DNA of 64,000 bases from Roseomonas sp. (GTDB lineage Bacteria > Pseudomonadota > Alphaproteobacteria > Acetobacterales > Acetobacteraceae), in assembly GCA_031180725.1 (NCBI GenBank), contig JAPSLO010000002.1:248001-312000 (forward strand), read 5' to 3'. A program made the position numbers and the translations under genes. This document shows, piece after piece, positions 1-8,156 of the stretch (its first letter is position 1; each line of letters starts with the position of its first letter). Under the pieces are notes generated by a model. It did not search any database and was not told the origin of the DNA. It saw only the letters and a program-made list of their open reading frames with translations.

Positions 1-1041
1 CTGGCCTGTGCGGGCACGGCGCTGCTGACCACCGCCCCTTTCACTGTGGCGCTGCTGATGCCGGATGTCTTCACCCCCGCGGTGCTGCTGGGACTGCTGC
101 TGCTGGCCTTCGCGCCGCTGGCGCGGGCCGAGGCCATCGCTTTGTTCGCCATCGCCGCCCTCGGCATCGCCGCGCATCTCTCGCACCTGCCGATGGCCGC
201 GGCGATCGTCGCGCTGGTCCTGCTGCTGACGCGACGGCCTGGTCCGGTGCTGCGCACCGTCGCGCCGCTGGCCGCGGCGATCGGGATCCTGCTGGCCACC
301 AATATCTGGGGGCATGGCCGCGCAAGCCTTTCACCGCATGGCGCCACCTTCCTGCTGGCCCGGCTGCAGGCCGATGGGCCCGCCGCGGCGGTGATCCACG
401 AAAGCTGCCCGCAATCCGGTTGGTATCTCTGCGCCTTTACCGACCGCCTGCCGATGGACAGCGATGAATTCCTCTGGGTGCCGGACAGCCCGATGAACCG
501 CGCCCCGGATGGCAGTGCCCGCTTCCTCGGCGGCGCGCTGCTTTCGCCGGAAGCCGGCGTGATCCTGGCCGAGACGCTGCGCCGCCGGCCCATGGAGGTT
601 GCCCGCGCCATGCTGGGCAACACCGTGGCGCAGCTTTTCATGGCGACGGTCGGCGATACGCTGGGGGGAGATATTCTGGTGGTTCCGGTGCGGCCGCGCA
701 TCGCCGAGGGATTTCCCGCCCGCGAACTGGCCGCCTATGACGCCGCGCTGCAGTCGCGCGGCGCGCTGCCCGCCGCGGCGGCGCCCTTCCTCTGGCCGCA
801 TGTGCCGGTGCTGGTCGCCGGTGCTGCCCTGGCCTTCTGGGTCTGCTGGCGCGCGGCGCGGGCGGGCGAGGCGCGGCGGCTGGGGCTGGTGCTGGGGGTA
901 TTGATCGGCGTCTGCGCCAACGCATTCGCCACCGGCGCCCTCTCCGGCCCCCATCCGCGCTATGAGGCGCGGGTCCTGTGGCTGGTGCCGGTCATCGCCG
1001 GGCTGGCCTTGTTGCCGCGCCGCCCTGTCCGTGGCGCATGA
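1..1041 (+). CDS. Polytopic membrane protein, copy 1 (5' truncated by window)
   Basis: The frame is open from base 1, so the start lies upstream and only the last 346 residues are visible. The protein is very hydrophobic, with several membrane segments and a central loop carrying RLPMDSDEFLW. It is a close paralogue of the next gene: the loop motif, the ARLQADGPAAAV stretch and the end segment before the final helix align along the whole visible length. From that alignment roughly 110 residues are missing at the front. I do not recognise a characterised family; the fold of repeated helices with one large loop would suit a glycosyltransferase-C-like or polymer-handling membrane protein, but this is speculation. 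It overlaps the next gene by ATGA. Confidence 0.75.
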   Translation: MACAGTALLTTAPFTVALLMPDVFTPAVLLGLLLLAFAPLARAEAIALFAIAALGIAAHLSHLPMAAAIVALVLLLTRRPGPVLRTVAPLAAAIGILLATNIWGHGRASLSPHGATFLLARLQADGPAAAVIHESCPQSGWYLCAFTDRLPMDSDEFLWVPDSPMNRAPDGSARFLGGALLSPEAGVILAETLRRRPMEVARAMLGNTVAQLFMATVGDTLGGDILVVPVRPRIAEGFPARELAAYDAALQSRGALPAAAAPFLWPHVPVLVAGAALAFWVCWRAARAGEARRLGLVLGVLIGVCANAFATGALSGPHPRYEARVLWLVPVIAGLALLPRRPVRGA

Positions 1042-2468
1042 AGGCGCTGCTGGCAATCATCGCTGGCGCGCAACTGCTGGCCTGGCCGGCACTGATGAAT
1101 GGCTACCCCTTGGTCTTCATCGACACGGTCAGCTACCTGAACCACACCACGCTGCCGGAACTGCCCTGGGACAAGACGCAGGCCTATGGACCCTTCCTGC
1201 ACCTGTTCCACTGGCGGCGCAGCCTCTGGCCGGCGGTGGCCGCGCAGACGCTGATCGCCTCCCACCTCCTCTGGCTGGCGCAGCGCATGGCTCACGGGGA
1301 AGCCACCCCAGGGTGGCATCTGCTGCTCTGCCTCGGCCTGGCCTTGCTGACCGCAGCGCCTTGGTTCCTGGCGACGCTGATGCCGGATGGCTTCACGACA
1401 CTGGCGCCGCTTTGCCTTCTGCTGTTGGCGGCGGGGCGGCTCAGCCGTGCCGAAGCGGCTTGGGTGACGCTGCTCGGCAGCCTTGGGATCGCCGCTCATC
1501 TCTCCCACCTGCCGACCGCGGTGGCGTTGCTGGCCTTGATTGCGCTCGTGATGCGGCGGCCGGCGCCGGTCCTGCGGGCGACGCTGTCGGTCGGGCTGGC
1601 GGTCGCCTTCCTGATGGCCTCCAACCTGGTGGGCTTCGGGCGCGCCACGCTGTCCCCGCATGGCGCGGTCTTCCTGCTGGCGCGGCTGCAGGCCGATGGG
1701 CCGGCCGCCGCAGTGCTGCGCGCGCATTGCCCGGCGGCCGGCTGGCATCTCTGCGCCTTTGCCGATCGTCTGCCGATGGACAGCGACGAATTCCTCTGGG
1801 ACAGCGCCAGCCCGCTGAACCGGAATGCCGATGGCTCGCCGCGGCCGATGGGCGGAGTCGCCGGCGCGACCGAGGCGCGGGAGATCCTGGCCACCACGCT
1901 GCGCGAAAGGCCTTTGGCAGTCGTGCGTGCAATGCTGGGCAACATGATCCGCCAGCTCGGCATGACGCGGGTGGGTGACATGTTGGGCAATGCGCATCTG
2001 GCGCTCTCCGCCCGCCGCCCCATCGCTACCGCCTTTCCGCCGCGGGAACTGGCGGCCTTCGAGGATGGAGCCCAGATGCGGGGTGAGTTGCCGGCACGCG
2101 CGGGGCCCTTCCTGGCACCGCATTTGCCGGTCCTGCTGCTGGCGGCGCTTCTCTCGCCGCTGCTGGCCTGGCATTTGCGGCATGACCACCCGCGCCTACT
2201 GCTGCTGACAGGCGCGCTGCTGGCGCTGCTGATCAATGCCGCCGTCGCGGGCGGGCTGTCCGGGCCGCATCATCGCTATCAGGCTCGCATCGCCTGGCTG
2301 CTGCCGCTGGCAGTGGCGCTTTGCCTGCCGCCGCGACGCCGGCCGGATACCGCATTTCCAGGTCGCATCGCCCAGGGGCGGGCGCCTCAGCGCACCTTGG
2401 CCCGCGAAACCGCAGCCAGCAGGTCCTGCAGCCTGTCCCAGGTGCAGCGGCGCTCGATAACGCGCTGA
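1038..2468 (+). CDS. Polytopic membrane protein, copy 2 (tandem paralogue)
   Basis: 476 residues, starting at the ATG of an ATGA overlap with copy 1, which implies translational coupling. It opens with MKALLAIIAGAQLL, has an early loop with FIDTVSYLNHTTLPELPWD, then alternating hydrophobic helices and the shared RLPMDSDEFLWD loop near residue 255. The last 35 or so residues, past LPPRRR, are polar and run antisense to the 3' end of the acetyltransferase gene, so the tail may be read-through sequence without function. The family is unknown to me. The pair is best explained by a tandem duplication followed by moderate divergence. The two convergent genes share 82 bp. Confidence 0.75.
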   Translation: MKALLAIIAGAQLLAWPALMNGYPLVFIDTVSYLNHTTLPELPWDKTQAYGPFLHLFHWRRSLWPAVAAQTLIASHLLWLAQRMAHGEATPGWHLLLCLGLALLTAAPWFLATLMPDGFTTLAPLCLLLLAAGRLSRAEAAWVTLLGSLGIAAHLSHLPTAVALLALIALVMRRPAPVLRATLSVGLAVAFLMASNLVGFGRATLSPHGAVFLLARLQADGPAAAVLRAHCPAAGWHLCAFADRLPMDSDEFLWDSASPLNRNADGSPRPMGGVAGATEAREILATTLRERPLAVVRAMLGNMIRQLGMTRVGDMLGNAHLALSARRPIATAFPPRELAAFEDGAQMRGELPARAGPFLAPHLPVLLLAALLSPLLAWHLRHDHPRLLLLTGALLALLINAAVAGGLSGPHHRYQARIAWLLPLAVALCLPPRRRPDTAFPGRIAQGRAPQRTLARETAASRSCSLSQVQRRSITR

Positions 2469-2923
2469 CCGAAGGTCTCGCCCTCTTCCTCCGGCCCGAT
2501 CTCGGCCCCCAGTTCGCGGTAGAAGCGCAATCCGCCGGCATTGCCGGCCAGGCAGACCAGGGCGACTTCCGTGCAGCCCTGGCCCTGCATGCGGCCAAGC
2601 GCCATGCCCAGCAGGGCACGGCCGATGCCGGCACCCCGCATGCCTGGCCGCACATGAAGGTTGTCAATAAAGGCGGTCGGGCCATCACGCCAGACCGCGA
2701 TGAACCCCACCGAATCGCCCCCTGCCGTCGCCAGCAGCACGACGCCCGAGCGCCGGCGGACCGCCAGGGCCTCGCGCCAATATTGCCGGATCAGCCCCTC
2801 CGCCGGGCCGTCAAGGAAGGCGTCCTCCAGGAGGCCGCGATACACATCCCGCCATGAGGCAAGGTGCAGCGCGGCGATTTCCGCCGCATCCGCGGCGCGC
2901 GCGCTGCGTAGCCTGAGAGCCAT
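2387..2923 (-). CDS. GNAT family N-acetyltransferase
   Basis: 178 residues with the GNAT fold: an early strand-helix RLRSARAADAAEIAALH, a mid strand VGFIAVWRDG, and the acetyl-CoA binding segment VRPGMRGAGIGRALLGMAL, which fits the R/Q-x-x-G-x-G/A motif. A late CLAGNAGGLRFYRELG segment is also typical. Such enzymes transfer acetyl from acetyl-CoA to an amine; the acceptor cannot be told. The start at MALRL is preferred over longer in-frame starts because GGAGAG lies about 10 bases upstream and the family begins there. The 3' end overlaps the upstream membrane protein gene convergently. Confidence 0.85.
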   Translation of the reverse strand: MALRLRSARAADAAEIAALHLASWRDVYRGLLEDAFLDGPAEGLIRQYWREALAVRRRSGVVLLATAGGDSVGFIAVWRDGPTAFIDNLHVRPGMRGAGIGRALLGMALGRMQGQGCTEVALVCLAGNAGGLRFYRELGAEIGPEEEGETFGQRVIERRCTWDRLQDLLAAVSRAKVR

Positions 2924-3062
2924 ACCGCCACGTCTCTCCTGTTCTGGAGCGGGCGGCCGCTCTTCCTGTGCATGGCCCGCTAGAACACCCCGACGCGACC
3001 CGAATGGTCCCGGCTCGGCCAAGGCGGCCATCACGGCCCGGTGAGTAAACCAATGAAGTGGC

Positions 3063-3082
3063 GGGCCGGCAACTGCCGGCCC
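3063..3082 (-). terminator. Hairpin just 3' of ilvE
   Basis: GGGCCGGC and GCCGGCCC form a perfect 8-bp stem with a 4-base loop, starting 9 bases past the ilvE stop. There is no clear U-tract, as is usual in such GC-rich genomes. Confidence 0.55.
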
Positions 3083-3091
3083 GGGCCGTGC

Positions 3092-3994
3092 TCAGGCCGC
3101 CAGCCGCGCGGCCACTTCCTCCGGCGGCAGGCGCACCAGCGCCTCGTAGTCCTTCAGCAGCGTCTCCGTGATCGCGGCCGGGGTGAAGGTGAACTCGCCG
3201 ACCTGGCGCACCGGCGTCACTTCCGCAGCCGTGCCGGCCAGGAACACCTCGCTGGCACGGGCCAGGTCGGATTTGGGAATGGTGCGCTCCACCACCTTGA
3301 TCTGGCGTTTCTTCGCCAGGCCCATGACAGTGCGACGGGTGATGCCGTCCAGGAAATTGATCGGCGTCGGCGTATGCAACTCGCCATCGATCACCAGGAA
3401 GACGTTGGCGCCGGTCGCCTCGCTGATATGGCCTTCCCAGTCCAGCATCAGCGCGTCGTCGAAGCCCTCGGCTTCCGCCGCGTGCTTGGACAGCGTGCCG
3501 ATCATGTAGAGGCCTGCGGCCTTGGAGGCGGTCGGCGCGGTTTCCGGATGCGGGCGCTTCCACTTCGCCCAGCCCAGGCGCACACCCTTCATGCGGTTCT
3601 CGCCGAACAGATTCGGCCAGGCCCAGGTGGCGATCGCCAGGTGGATCTTGGTCGCCTGCGCCGAGACCGAGAGCTGTTCCGTGCCCCGCCAAGCGATCGG
3701 GCGCACATAGGCATCCGTCTGGCCGTTCTTCGCCAGCGTCGCCTTGCAGGCCTCGTCGATCTCGTCGGCGGTATAGGGAATCTCGAAGCCCAGGATCCGG
3801 CCGGAATTGATCAGCCGCTCAGTATGCTCGCGCAGCTTGAAGATGTGGCCGCCATAAGCGCGCTCACCCTCGAAGACGGCCGATGCATAGTGCAGGCCGT
3901 GGCTCAGGACATGCAGCTTGCTCTCACGCCAGGGAACGAACTGGCCATCCCACCAGATCCAGCCATCGCGGTCATCGAAGGGCACCAGGGCCAT
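3092..3994 (-). CDS. ilvE: Branched-chain amino-acid aminotransferase
   Basis: 300 residues, the normal length for fold-type IV PLP aminotransferases. It carries out the reversible last step of valine, leucine and isoleucine synthesis in the cytoplasm. The PLP lysine is K158 in TASKAAGLYM, and the phosphate/cofactor loop GHISEATGANVFL lies near 188-200. The N-terminal HGLHYASAVFEGERAY segment and the later LDGITRRTVM are also typical. The start follows a suitable AGGAGGAATGCC leader. It is divergent from the MarR-response regulator-kinase block, an arrangement that recalls the petP-petR region of other alphaproteobacteria. A D-amino-acid transaminase is the alternative, but the overall match to IlvE is better. 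Confidence 0.93.
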   Translation of the reverse strand: MALVPFDDRDGWIWWDGQFVPWRESKLHVLSHGLHYASAVFEGERAYGGHIFKLREHTERLINSGRILGFEIPYTADEIDEACKATLAKNGQTDAYVRPIAWRGTEQLSVSAQATKIHLAIATWAWPNLFGENRMKGVRLGWAKWKRPHPETAPTASKAAGLYMIGTLSKHAAEAEGFDDALMLDWEGHISEATGANVFLVIDGELHTPTPINFLDGITRRTVMGLAKKRQIKVVERTIPKSDLARASEVFLAGTAAEVTPVRQVGEFTFTPAAITETLLKDYEALVRLPPEEVAARLAA

Positions 3995-4190
3995 GGCGGC
4001 ATTCCTCCTGCCTTTGTCGTTTCGCGTTCCTCGGAGCGGCCTTCGCTTGGCCGATGGCCCTTCCGGTCGCTACGCAGCGTCGAGCCGTTGTCCTATATCT
4101 CCGGAAGGCGCGCCGTGCGATGGGCCGAGTGTGGCGCTCCGGAGGAAATGCGTCAACAATGCTGACCCAACCCGGATATCACACGGACGC

Positions 4191-4775
4191 ATGACCGGCA
4201 TGACGAAAGACAGCCCGCCACGCGGCCTCGTGCCCAAGGCGCCCGAGGCGGAGACCGCGCGTGGCCTGCCGCCAGCCGCCGGGCGCAACCTGCTCTTCCT
4301 GCGGGAAGAGGAGCTACGCCTGGCGCAGGATCTGCTGTTCTTCGGTTACCGGGACTTCACCGCCGGCGCCGACGCCATCCTGGCGGATCTGAACATGGGC
4401 CGTGCCCATCACCGGGTGCTGCATTTTGTCGGCCGGCGGCCCGGGATCACGGTGGGAGAGCTGCTGGGCATCCTGGCCATCACCAAGCAGTCCCTGGGCC
4501 GCGTGCTGACCCCGCTGATCCAGGAAGGATATGTCACCCAGGTGCCGGGCCGCGCCGATCGCCGGCAGCGCCTCTTGAGCCTGACGGAGAAGGGCGCCGC
4601 CCTGGAGCGCCGGCTTTACGATCGGCAGCGGGAGACGGTGATGCAGGCCTACAAGGAAGCCGGACCGCAGGCGGTGGAAGGCTTCCGGCGGGTGATGCGC
4701 GGGCTGATGGGCCCTGAGGCCCGCGCCGCGCTCAGCCGGCTGGAAGCGGCAAGGGAGGGCGAAGGCACGCCATGA
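4191..4775 (+). CDS. MarR-family transcriptional regulator (PetP-like)
   Basis: 194 residues. A winged helix-turn-helix runs from about 85 to 150, with the recognition part ITVGELLGILAITKQSLGRVLTPLIQEGYV and the wing PGRADRRQRLLSLTEKG, which is the standard MarR signature. A 40-residue low-complexity N-terminal tail precedes it; a second ATG three codons in is possible. It overlaps the following response regulator by ATGA, so the two are co-translated. In Rhodobacter a MarR protein (PetP) paired with an OmpR protein (PetR) is needed for cytochrome bc1 expression; the same pairing here suggests the orthologous module, but no bc1 genes are in the window. Confidence 0.85.
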   Translation: MTGMTKDSPPRGLVPKAPEAETARGLPPAAGRNLLFLREEELRLAQDLLFFGYRDFTAGADAILADLNMGRAHHRVLHFVGRRPGITVGELLGILAITKQSLGRVLTPLIQEGYVTQVPGRADRRQRLLSLTEKGAALERRLYDRQRETVMQAYKEAGPQAVEGFRRVMRGLMGPEARAALSRLEAAREGEGTP

Positions 4776-5491
4776 GCGTGGTGGAAGGCAGCGGCACCGA
4801 GGCGCCACACCTGCTGGTGGTCGATGACGACGCCCGGCTGCGCGCCCTGCTGCAGCGCTTCCTGACCGAGCAAGGCTTCCGCGTCACCGCGGCCGCCGAT
4901 GCCGCTGCCGCCCGCCGGGCGCTGGCCGGCATCGCCTTCGACCTGCTTGTGATGGATGTGATGATGCCTGGCGAGAATGGGCTGGAGCTGGTGGAAAGCC
5001 TGCGGCGGGAGGGGCAGGAGGTGCCCATCCTGATGCTCACCGCCCGGGGCGCCCCGGATGACCGCATCGCGGGTCTGGAAGCGGGGGTGGACGACTATCT
5101 CGGCAAGCCCTTTGACCCGCGAGAGCTGGCGCTGCGCATCCGCACCATCCTGCGCCGGACCGCCCAGCCGCCGGTGGCGGAGGCGAGCGTCGGCCCGGTG
5201 CAGCTCGGCACCCGCTGGTTCGATCCCCAGCGCGCCGAGCTGCGCGGCCCCGAAGGGCAGGTGCGCCTGACCGGCGGCGAGACGGCTCTGCTGGCCGCCC
5301 TCGCCGCCCGGCCCAACGAGGTGCTGAGCCGCGAGGAGATCGCCGCCGCTCTCGGCACGCCGGAAGCCGGTGAGCGCGCCATCGACGTGCAGGTCACCCG
5401 CCTGCGGCGCAAGGTGGAGCCCGATCCGCGCGAGCCGCGCTTCATCCAGACCGTGCGGCACCGCGGCTATGTGCTGCGGCCAGGCCTGTGA
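4772..5491 (+). CDS. OmpR-family response regulator (PetR-like)
   Basis: 239 residues. The receiver domain spans about 13-125, with acidic pocket DDD at 18-20, phospho-acceptor D62 in LLVMDVMMPGENG, and the YLGKPFDPREL lysine. A C-terminal winged helix (about 145-238) ends in the usual DVQVTRLRRKVEPDPREPRF and TVRHRGYVL motifs, so it binds DNA as an OmpR/PhoB-type regulator. It sits in ATGA overlap with the MarR gene and directly upstream of a histidine kinase, its likely partner. Target genes are unknown. Confidence 0.93.
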   Translation: MSVVEGSGTEAPHLLVVDDDARLRALLQRFLTEQGFRVTAAADAAAARRALAGIAFDLLVMDVMMPGENGLELVESLRREGQEVPILMLTARGAPDDRIAGLEAGVDDYLGKPFDPRELALRIRTILRRTAQPPVAEASVGPVQLGTRWFDPQRAELRGPEGQVRLTGGETALLAALAARPNEVLSREEIAAALGTPEAGERAIDVQVTRLRRKVEPDPREPRFIQTVRHRGYVLRPGL

Positions 5492-5534
5492 GCCGGCGTC
5501 TGCCGTCCCCATGCAGCACCCGGGGGCGCATCGC

Positions 5535-6902
5535 ATGATGGCCCCAGTGGAGAAGCTGCTGCGCGCCTTCATGCCGCGCGGCCTGCTGGGCCGCAGCCTC
5601 CTGATCATCCTGCTGCCGCTGCTGATCCTGCAGGGCGTGGCGCTGCAGATCTTCTACGGCTCGCATCTCGACGTCATCTCGCGCCGCCTGGCCGGCGCGG
5701 TCGCCGGCGAGATCGGCTTCGTCATCGAGCTGATGCAGCGCGACGGCTCGCCCGAGAATCGCGCCCTGGTGTTCCGCGAGGCGTCCTGGCGGTTCGACCT
5801 GGCCATGGCCTTCGAACAGGGTGCCGCGCTGGGCCCGACGCCGGGCCGCGCCACCTCGCTGCCGCTGCTGCCGCTGGAGGACGACCTTGCCACCGCGATC
5901 CGCGAACGCGTGGCCAAGCCCTTCGACGCGGACTGGGTGTCGGATCCCCGCAGCGTCATCATCCGCATCCAGCTGCCGGAGGGCGTGCTGCATGTGGAGG
6001 CGCCGCGCAAGCGGCTGTTCAGCGGCACGCTCTATCTGTTCATGATTTGGCTGGTCGGCTCCGCGCTGCTGCTGTTCCTGGTCGCCGCGCTGTTCATGAA
6101 GAACCAGGTGCGCGCCATCCGTCGCCTGGCCGGGGCAGCGGAAGCCTTCGGGCTGGGGCGTGACATCGGCCCCATCAAGCCGGAAGGCGCGGCGGAAGTG
6201 CGCCAGGCCGCCCAGGCCTTCAACCGCATGCAGGAACGCATTCGCCGCTTTGTGGCGCAGCGGACGGAAATGCTGGCCGGCATCAGCCACGACCTGCGCA
6301 CGCCCCTCACCCGGCTGCGGCTCGGCCTTGCCGTGCTGCCGCGCACCGAGGAGGAGGAGGCCGATGTCGCCGCGCTGAATGACGACCTGGACGAGATGGA
6401 GCGCATGGTGGCGAGCTATCTTGCCTTCGCCCGCGGCGAAGGCAGCGAGCAGCCTCGCCCCTCAGACCTGGCGGAGCTGGTGCGGGACGTGGCGCAGAAG
6501 GCGCGGCGCGACGGGGCGGAAGTGGCTGTGGAGGCGCCCGGCAGCCTGGTGCTGCCGCTGCGCCAGGATGCGCTGCGCCGCTGCCTGGCCAATCTGCTGG
6601 ACAATGCGCGCAAGCATGCCCGCCGCATCGCCGTGGCCGTGCAGGAGATTCCGCGCGAAGCCAGCACGGCAGGCGGGCGGCCGGGCGGCGGCTGGGCGCA
6701 GGTGACGGTGGATGATGACGGGCCTGGCATTCCGCCGGCCCAGCGCGAGCAGGCCTTCCGCCCCTTCGCCACCCTCTCCTCCGGCGGCACGGGGCTGGGG
6801 CTGGCCATCGCGCGCGACATCGCGCGCGCCCATGGCGGCGATGTCGTACTGGAGGAAAGCCCGCTGGGCGGCCTGCGGGCACGGGTGCGGCTGCCGGTTT
6901 AG
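5535..6902 (+). CDS. HAMP-domain sensor histidine kinase
   Basis: 455 residues from the ATG-ATG pair preceded by a G-rich ribosome site; an ATG at 5511 would add eight residues. Two membrane helices (about 21-41 and 163-187) enclose a periplasmic domain of some 120 residues. A HAMP linker follows, then the dimerisation helix with H252 in AGISHDLRTPLTRLRLGL, the N box LDNARKHA, the G1 box DDDGPGIP and the G2 box GGTGLGLAIA. It probably phosphorylates the adjacent OmpR regulator. The general architecture is EnvZ/RstB-like. The ligand is unknown. Confidence 0.92.
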   Translation: MMAPVEKLLRAFMPRGLLGRSLLIILLPLLILQGVALQIFYGSHLDVISRRLAGAVAGEIGFVIELMQRDGSPENRALVFREASWRFDLAMAFEQGAALGPTPGRATSLPLLPLEDDLATAIRERVAKPFDADWVSDPRSVIIRIQLPEGVLHVEAPRKRLFSGTLYLFMIWLVGSALLLFLVAALFMKNQVRAIRRLAGAAEAFGLGRDIGPIKPEGAAEVRQAAQAFNRMQERIRRFVAQRTEMLAGISHDLRTPLTRLRLGLAVLPRTEEEEADVAALNDDLDEMERMVASYLAFARGEGSEQPRPSDLAELVRDVAQKARRDGAEVAVEAPGSLVLPLRQDALRRCLANLLDNARKHARRIAVAVQEIPREASTAGGRPGGGWAQVTVDDDGPGIPPAQREQAFRPFATLSSGGTGLGLAIARDIARAHGGDVVLEESPLGGLRARVRLPV

Positions 6903-6918
6903 GCGGGCGGCAGAGTGC

Positions 6919-6952
6919 GCCCGCTTGCGCATCCCCTCCCCCGCAAGCGGGC
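6919..6952. terminator. Perfect 11-bp inverted repeat between convergent genes
   Basis: GCCCGCTTGCG at 6919-6929 and CGCAAGCGGGC at 6942-6952 form a perfect 11-bp stem with a 12-base loop, 17 bases after the kinase stop. It may serve both the kinase and the convergent phasin gene. No U-tract is visible. Confidence 0.6.
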
Positions 6953-6958
6953 GGGTTG

Positions 6959-6987
6959 GGCGCCCGATCCGAAAGATCCCGGGCGCC
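6959..6987 (-). terminator. Hairpin abutting the phasin stop codon
   Basis: GGCGCCCGATC at 6959-6969 pairs with GATCCCGGGCGCC ending at 6987, apart from two extra C bases, and lies immediately 3' of the phasin stop on the minus strand. Confidence 0.5.
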
Positions 6988-7419
6988 TCAGGCGCCGGTC
7001 TTGGACGCCATCTGCTTGATCTCCTCCATCGCCTCGGTAAAGCGCTTGTTCAGCAGGGCCAGCGCCTCGGCGTTGGATTTCTGGATCAGATCGGCGATTT
7101 CCTTGATGTTCGCCACCGCGCGCTCATAGCCGGCCTTCAGCAGCTCCGCCTGGCGGGCGGCGCGCTCCTGCGGGCTCTCATTGGCGCTCATGCCGCGCAT
7201 GGCCTCGGTCATCTCGGCCATGGCGGACTGCACGATCTCCATGTGCCGGCGCGCGACCGCCTGGGCGCCTTCCAGCGCGACGCGGTTGGCGGCCGAAAGC
7301 GCCTCCAGGTTCCGCCGCTGCGCCTGCGCCAGCCCCTCGAGGTCGGGGAGGTTGGGCAAGCGGAACTCGGCGAACATCTTCATCATCTCGTCGGGCTTGA
7401 TTCCGAAGCGGTCCGACAT
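6988..7419 (-). CDS. Phasin-family protein
   Basis: 143 residues, almost entirely amphipathic helix without cysteines, as expected for a phasin coating polyhydroxyalkanoate granules. Typical features are the early FRLPNLPDLEGLAQAQRRNLEAL segment, the central coiled region and the late IQKSNAEALALLNKRFTEAMEEIK segment. An AGGAGG ribosome site 6-12 bases upstream of the ATG fixes the start and rules out a longer in-frame reading. No PHA synthase gene is in the window, so the link to granules rests on the family only. Adjacent minus-strand genes are a TetR regulator and proC. Confidence 0.85.
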   Translation of the reverse strand: MSDRFGIKPDEMMKMFAEFRLPNLPDLEGLAQAQRRNLEALSAANRVALEGAQAVARRHMEIVQSAMAEMTEAMRGMSANESPQERAARQAELLKAGYERAVANIKEIADLIQKSNAEALALLNKRFTEAMEEIKQMASKTGA

Positions 7420-7486
7420 GGGGGGAGCCTCCTGGGTAGGGATGAATGCTAGCCGAGGCCGGCCGCTCCGGTAAGCGCGGAGCGTC

Positions 7487-8119
7487 TCACGCCATGGTGC
7501 TCTCCGCGCCAGGCGGGTCCCCGGCCGGTGCCGCGGCCAGATCGCCGCCGGACAGGCCAAAGCTGCGCGCCGCCTGCTCCGCCCTCTCCAGCGCGCGGTC
7601 GAGCGCGGCCATGGTCGGCCCCAGCTCTTCCGTTGTGTCGGTCGCCCAGACGCTGACCACGCGCAACCAGACCAGGCCCAGCCCCGCCGCCCGCAGCGTC
7701 CCGCTCAGGCCGGAGGCATCCAGCTCCGCCGCCTGCAGCATCCGCTCCATGGAGGAGCGGAAGACCGGTGCCATGGCGGCCGCCAGCACCGGGTCGGTCC
7801 GCATCTCCGCCATCAGGCGCCGGATCCCGGGCTTGTAGGGCGCCATGGTGTCCAGCCCCCGCATCATCACATCGAACAGCCTGTCGCGCGGCGGATCCGC
7901 CTGCCCGGGCACGGTGCCGTGGACCACCTCGTCCATCACCAGGTCGCCGAAGGCGCGCAGCAGGCTAAGGCGGGAGGGGAAGCGGCCCAGGATCTCGGCC
8001 AGCGGCACCTCCGCCTCTTGCGCCAGGCGGGCGGCGGTCACGCCACGCCAGCCCTCGGCTGCGACCAGGCGGAACAGGGCCGCAACCAGGGCGGCGTCGG
8101 GGTGCGTCGGCATTTCCAT
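7487..8119 (-). CDS. TetR-family transcriptional regulator
   Basis: 210 residues. The first 55 residues form a TetR-type helix-turn-helix (VTAARLAQEAEVPLAEILGRFPSRLSLLRAF), followed by a helical effector domain. The late segment TMAALDRALERAEQAARSFG resembles the end of alphaproteobacterial TetR and COQ9-like proteins, so a COQ9-related role in ubiquinone synthesis is an alternative reading, though the core COQ9 motifs are not clear. Two starts, ATG at 8119 and 8113, are equally weak in ribosome sites. It lies 37 bp after proC and 67 bp before the phasin gene on the same strand; control of PHA genes is a reasonable guess only. Confidence 0.75.
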   Translation of the reverse strand: MEMPTHPDAALVAALFRLVAAEGWRGVTAARLAQEAEVPLAEILGRFPSRLSLLRAFGDLVMDEVVHGTVPGQADPPRDRLFDVMMRGLDTMAPYKPGIRRLMAEMRTDPVLAAAMAPVFRSSMERMLQAAELDASGLSGTLRAAGLGLVWLRVVSVWATDTTEELGPTMAALDRALERAEQAARSFGLSGGDLAAAPAGDPPGAESTMA

Positions 8120-8156
8120 GTGCCTGAGGGTGGGGTTGCCCCGCCGCCCCGCCAAG

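Noticed and set aside
5370-5534. A longer start for the sensor kinase inside the response regulator gene
   Set aside because: The added sequence is the response regulator in another frame and is Cys/Arg-rich; the ATG at 5535 has a ribosome site and a normal membrane anchor follows.
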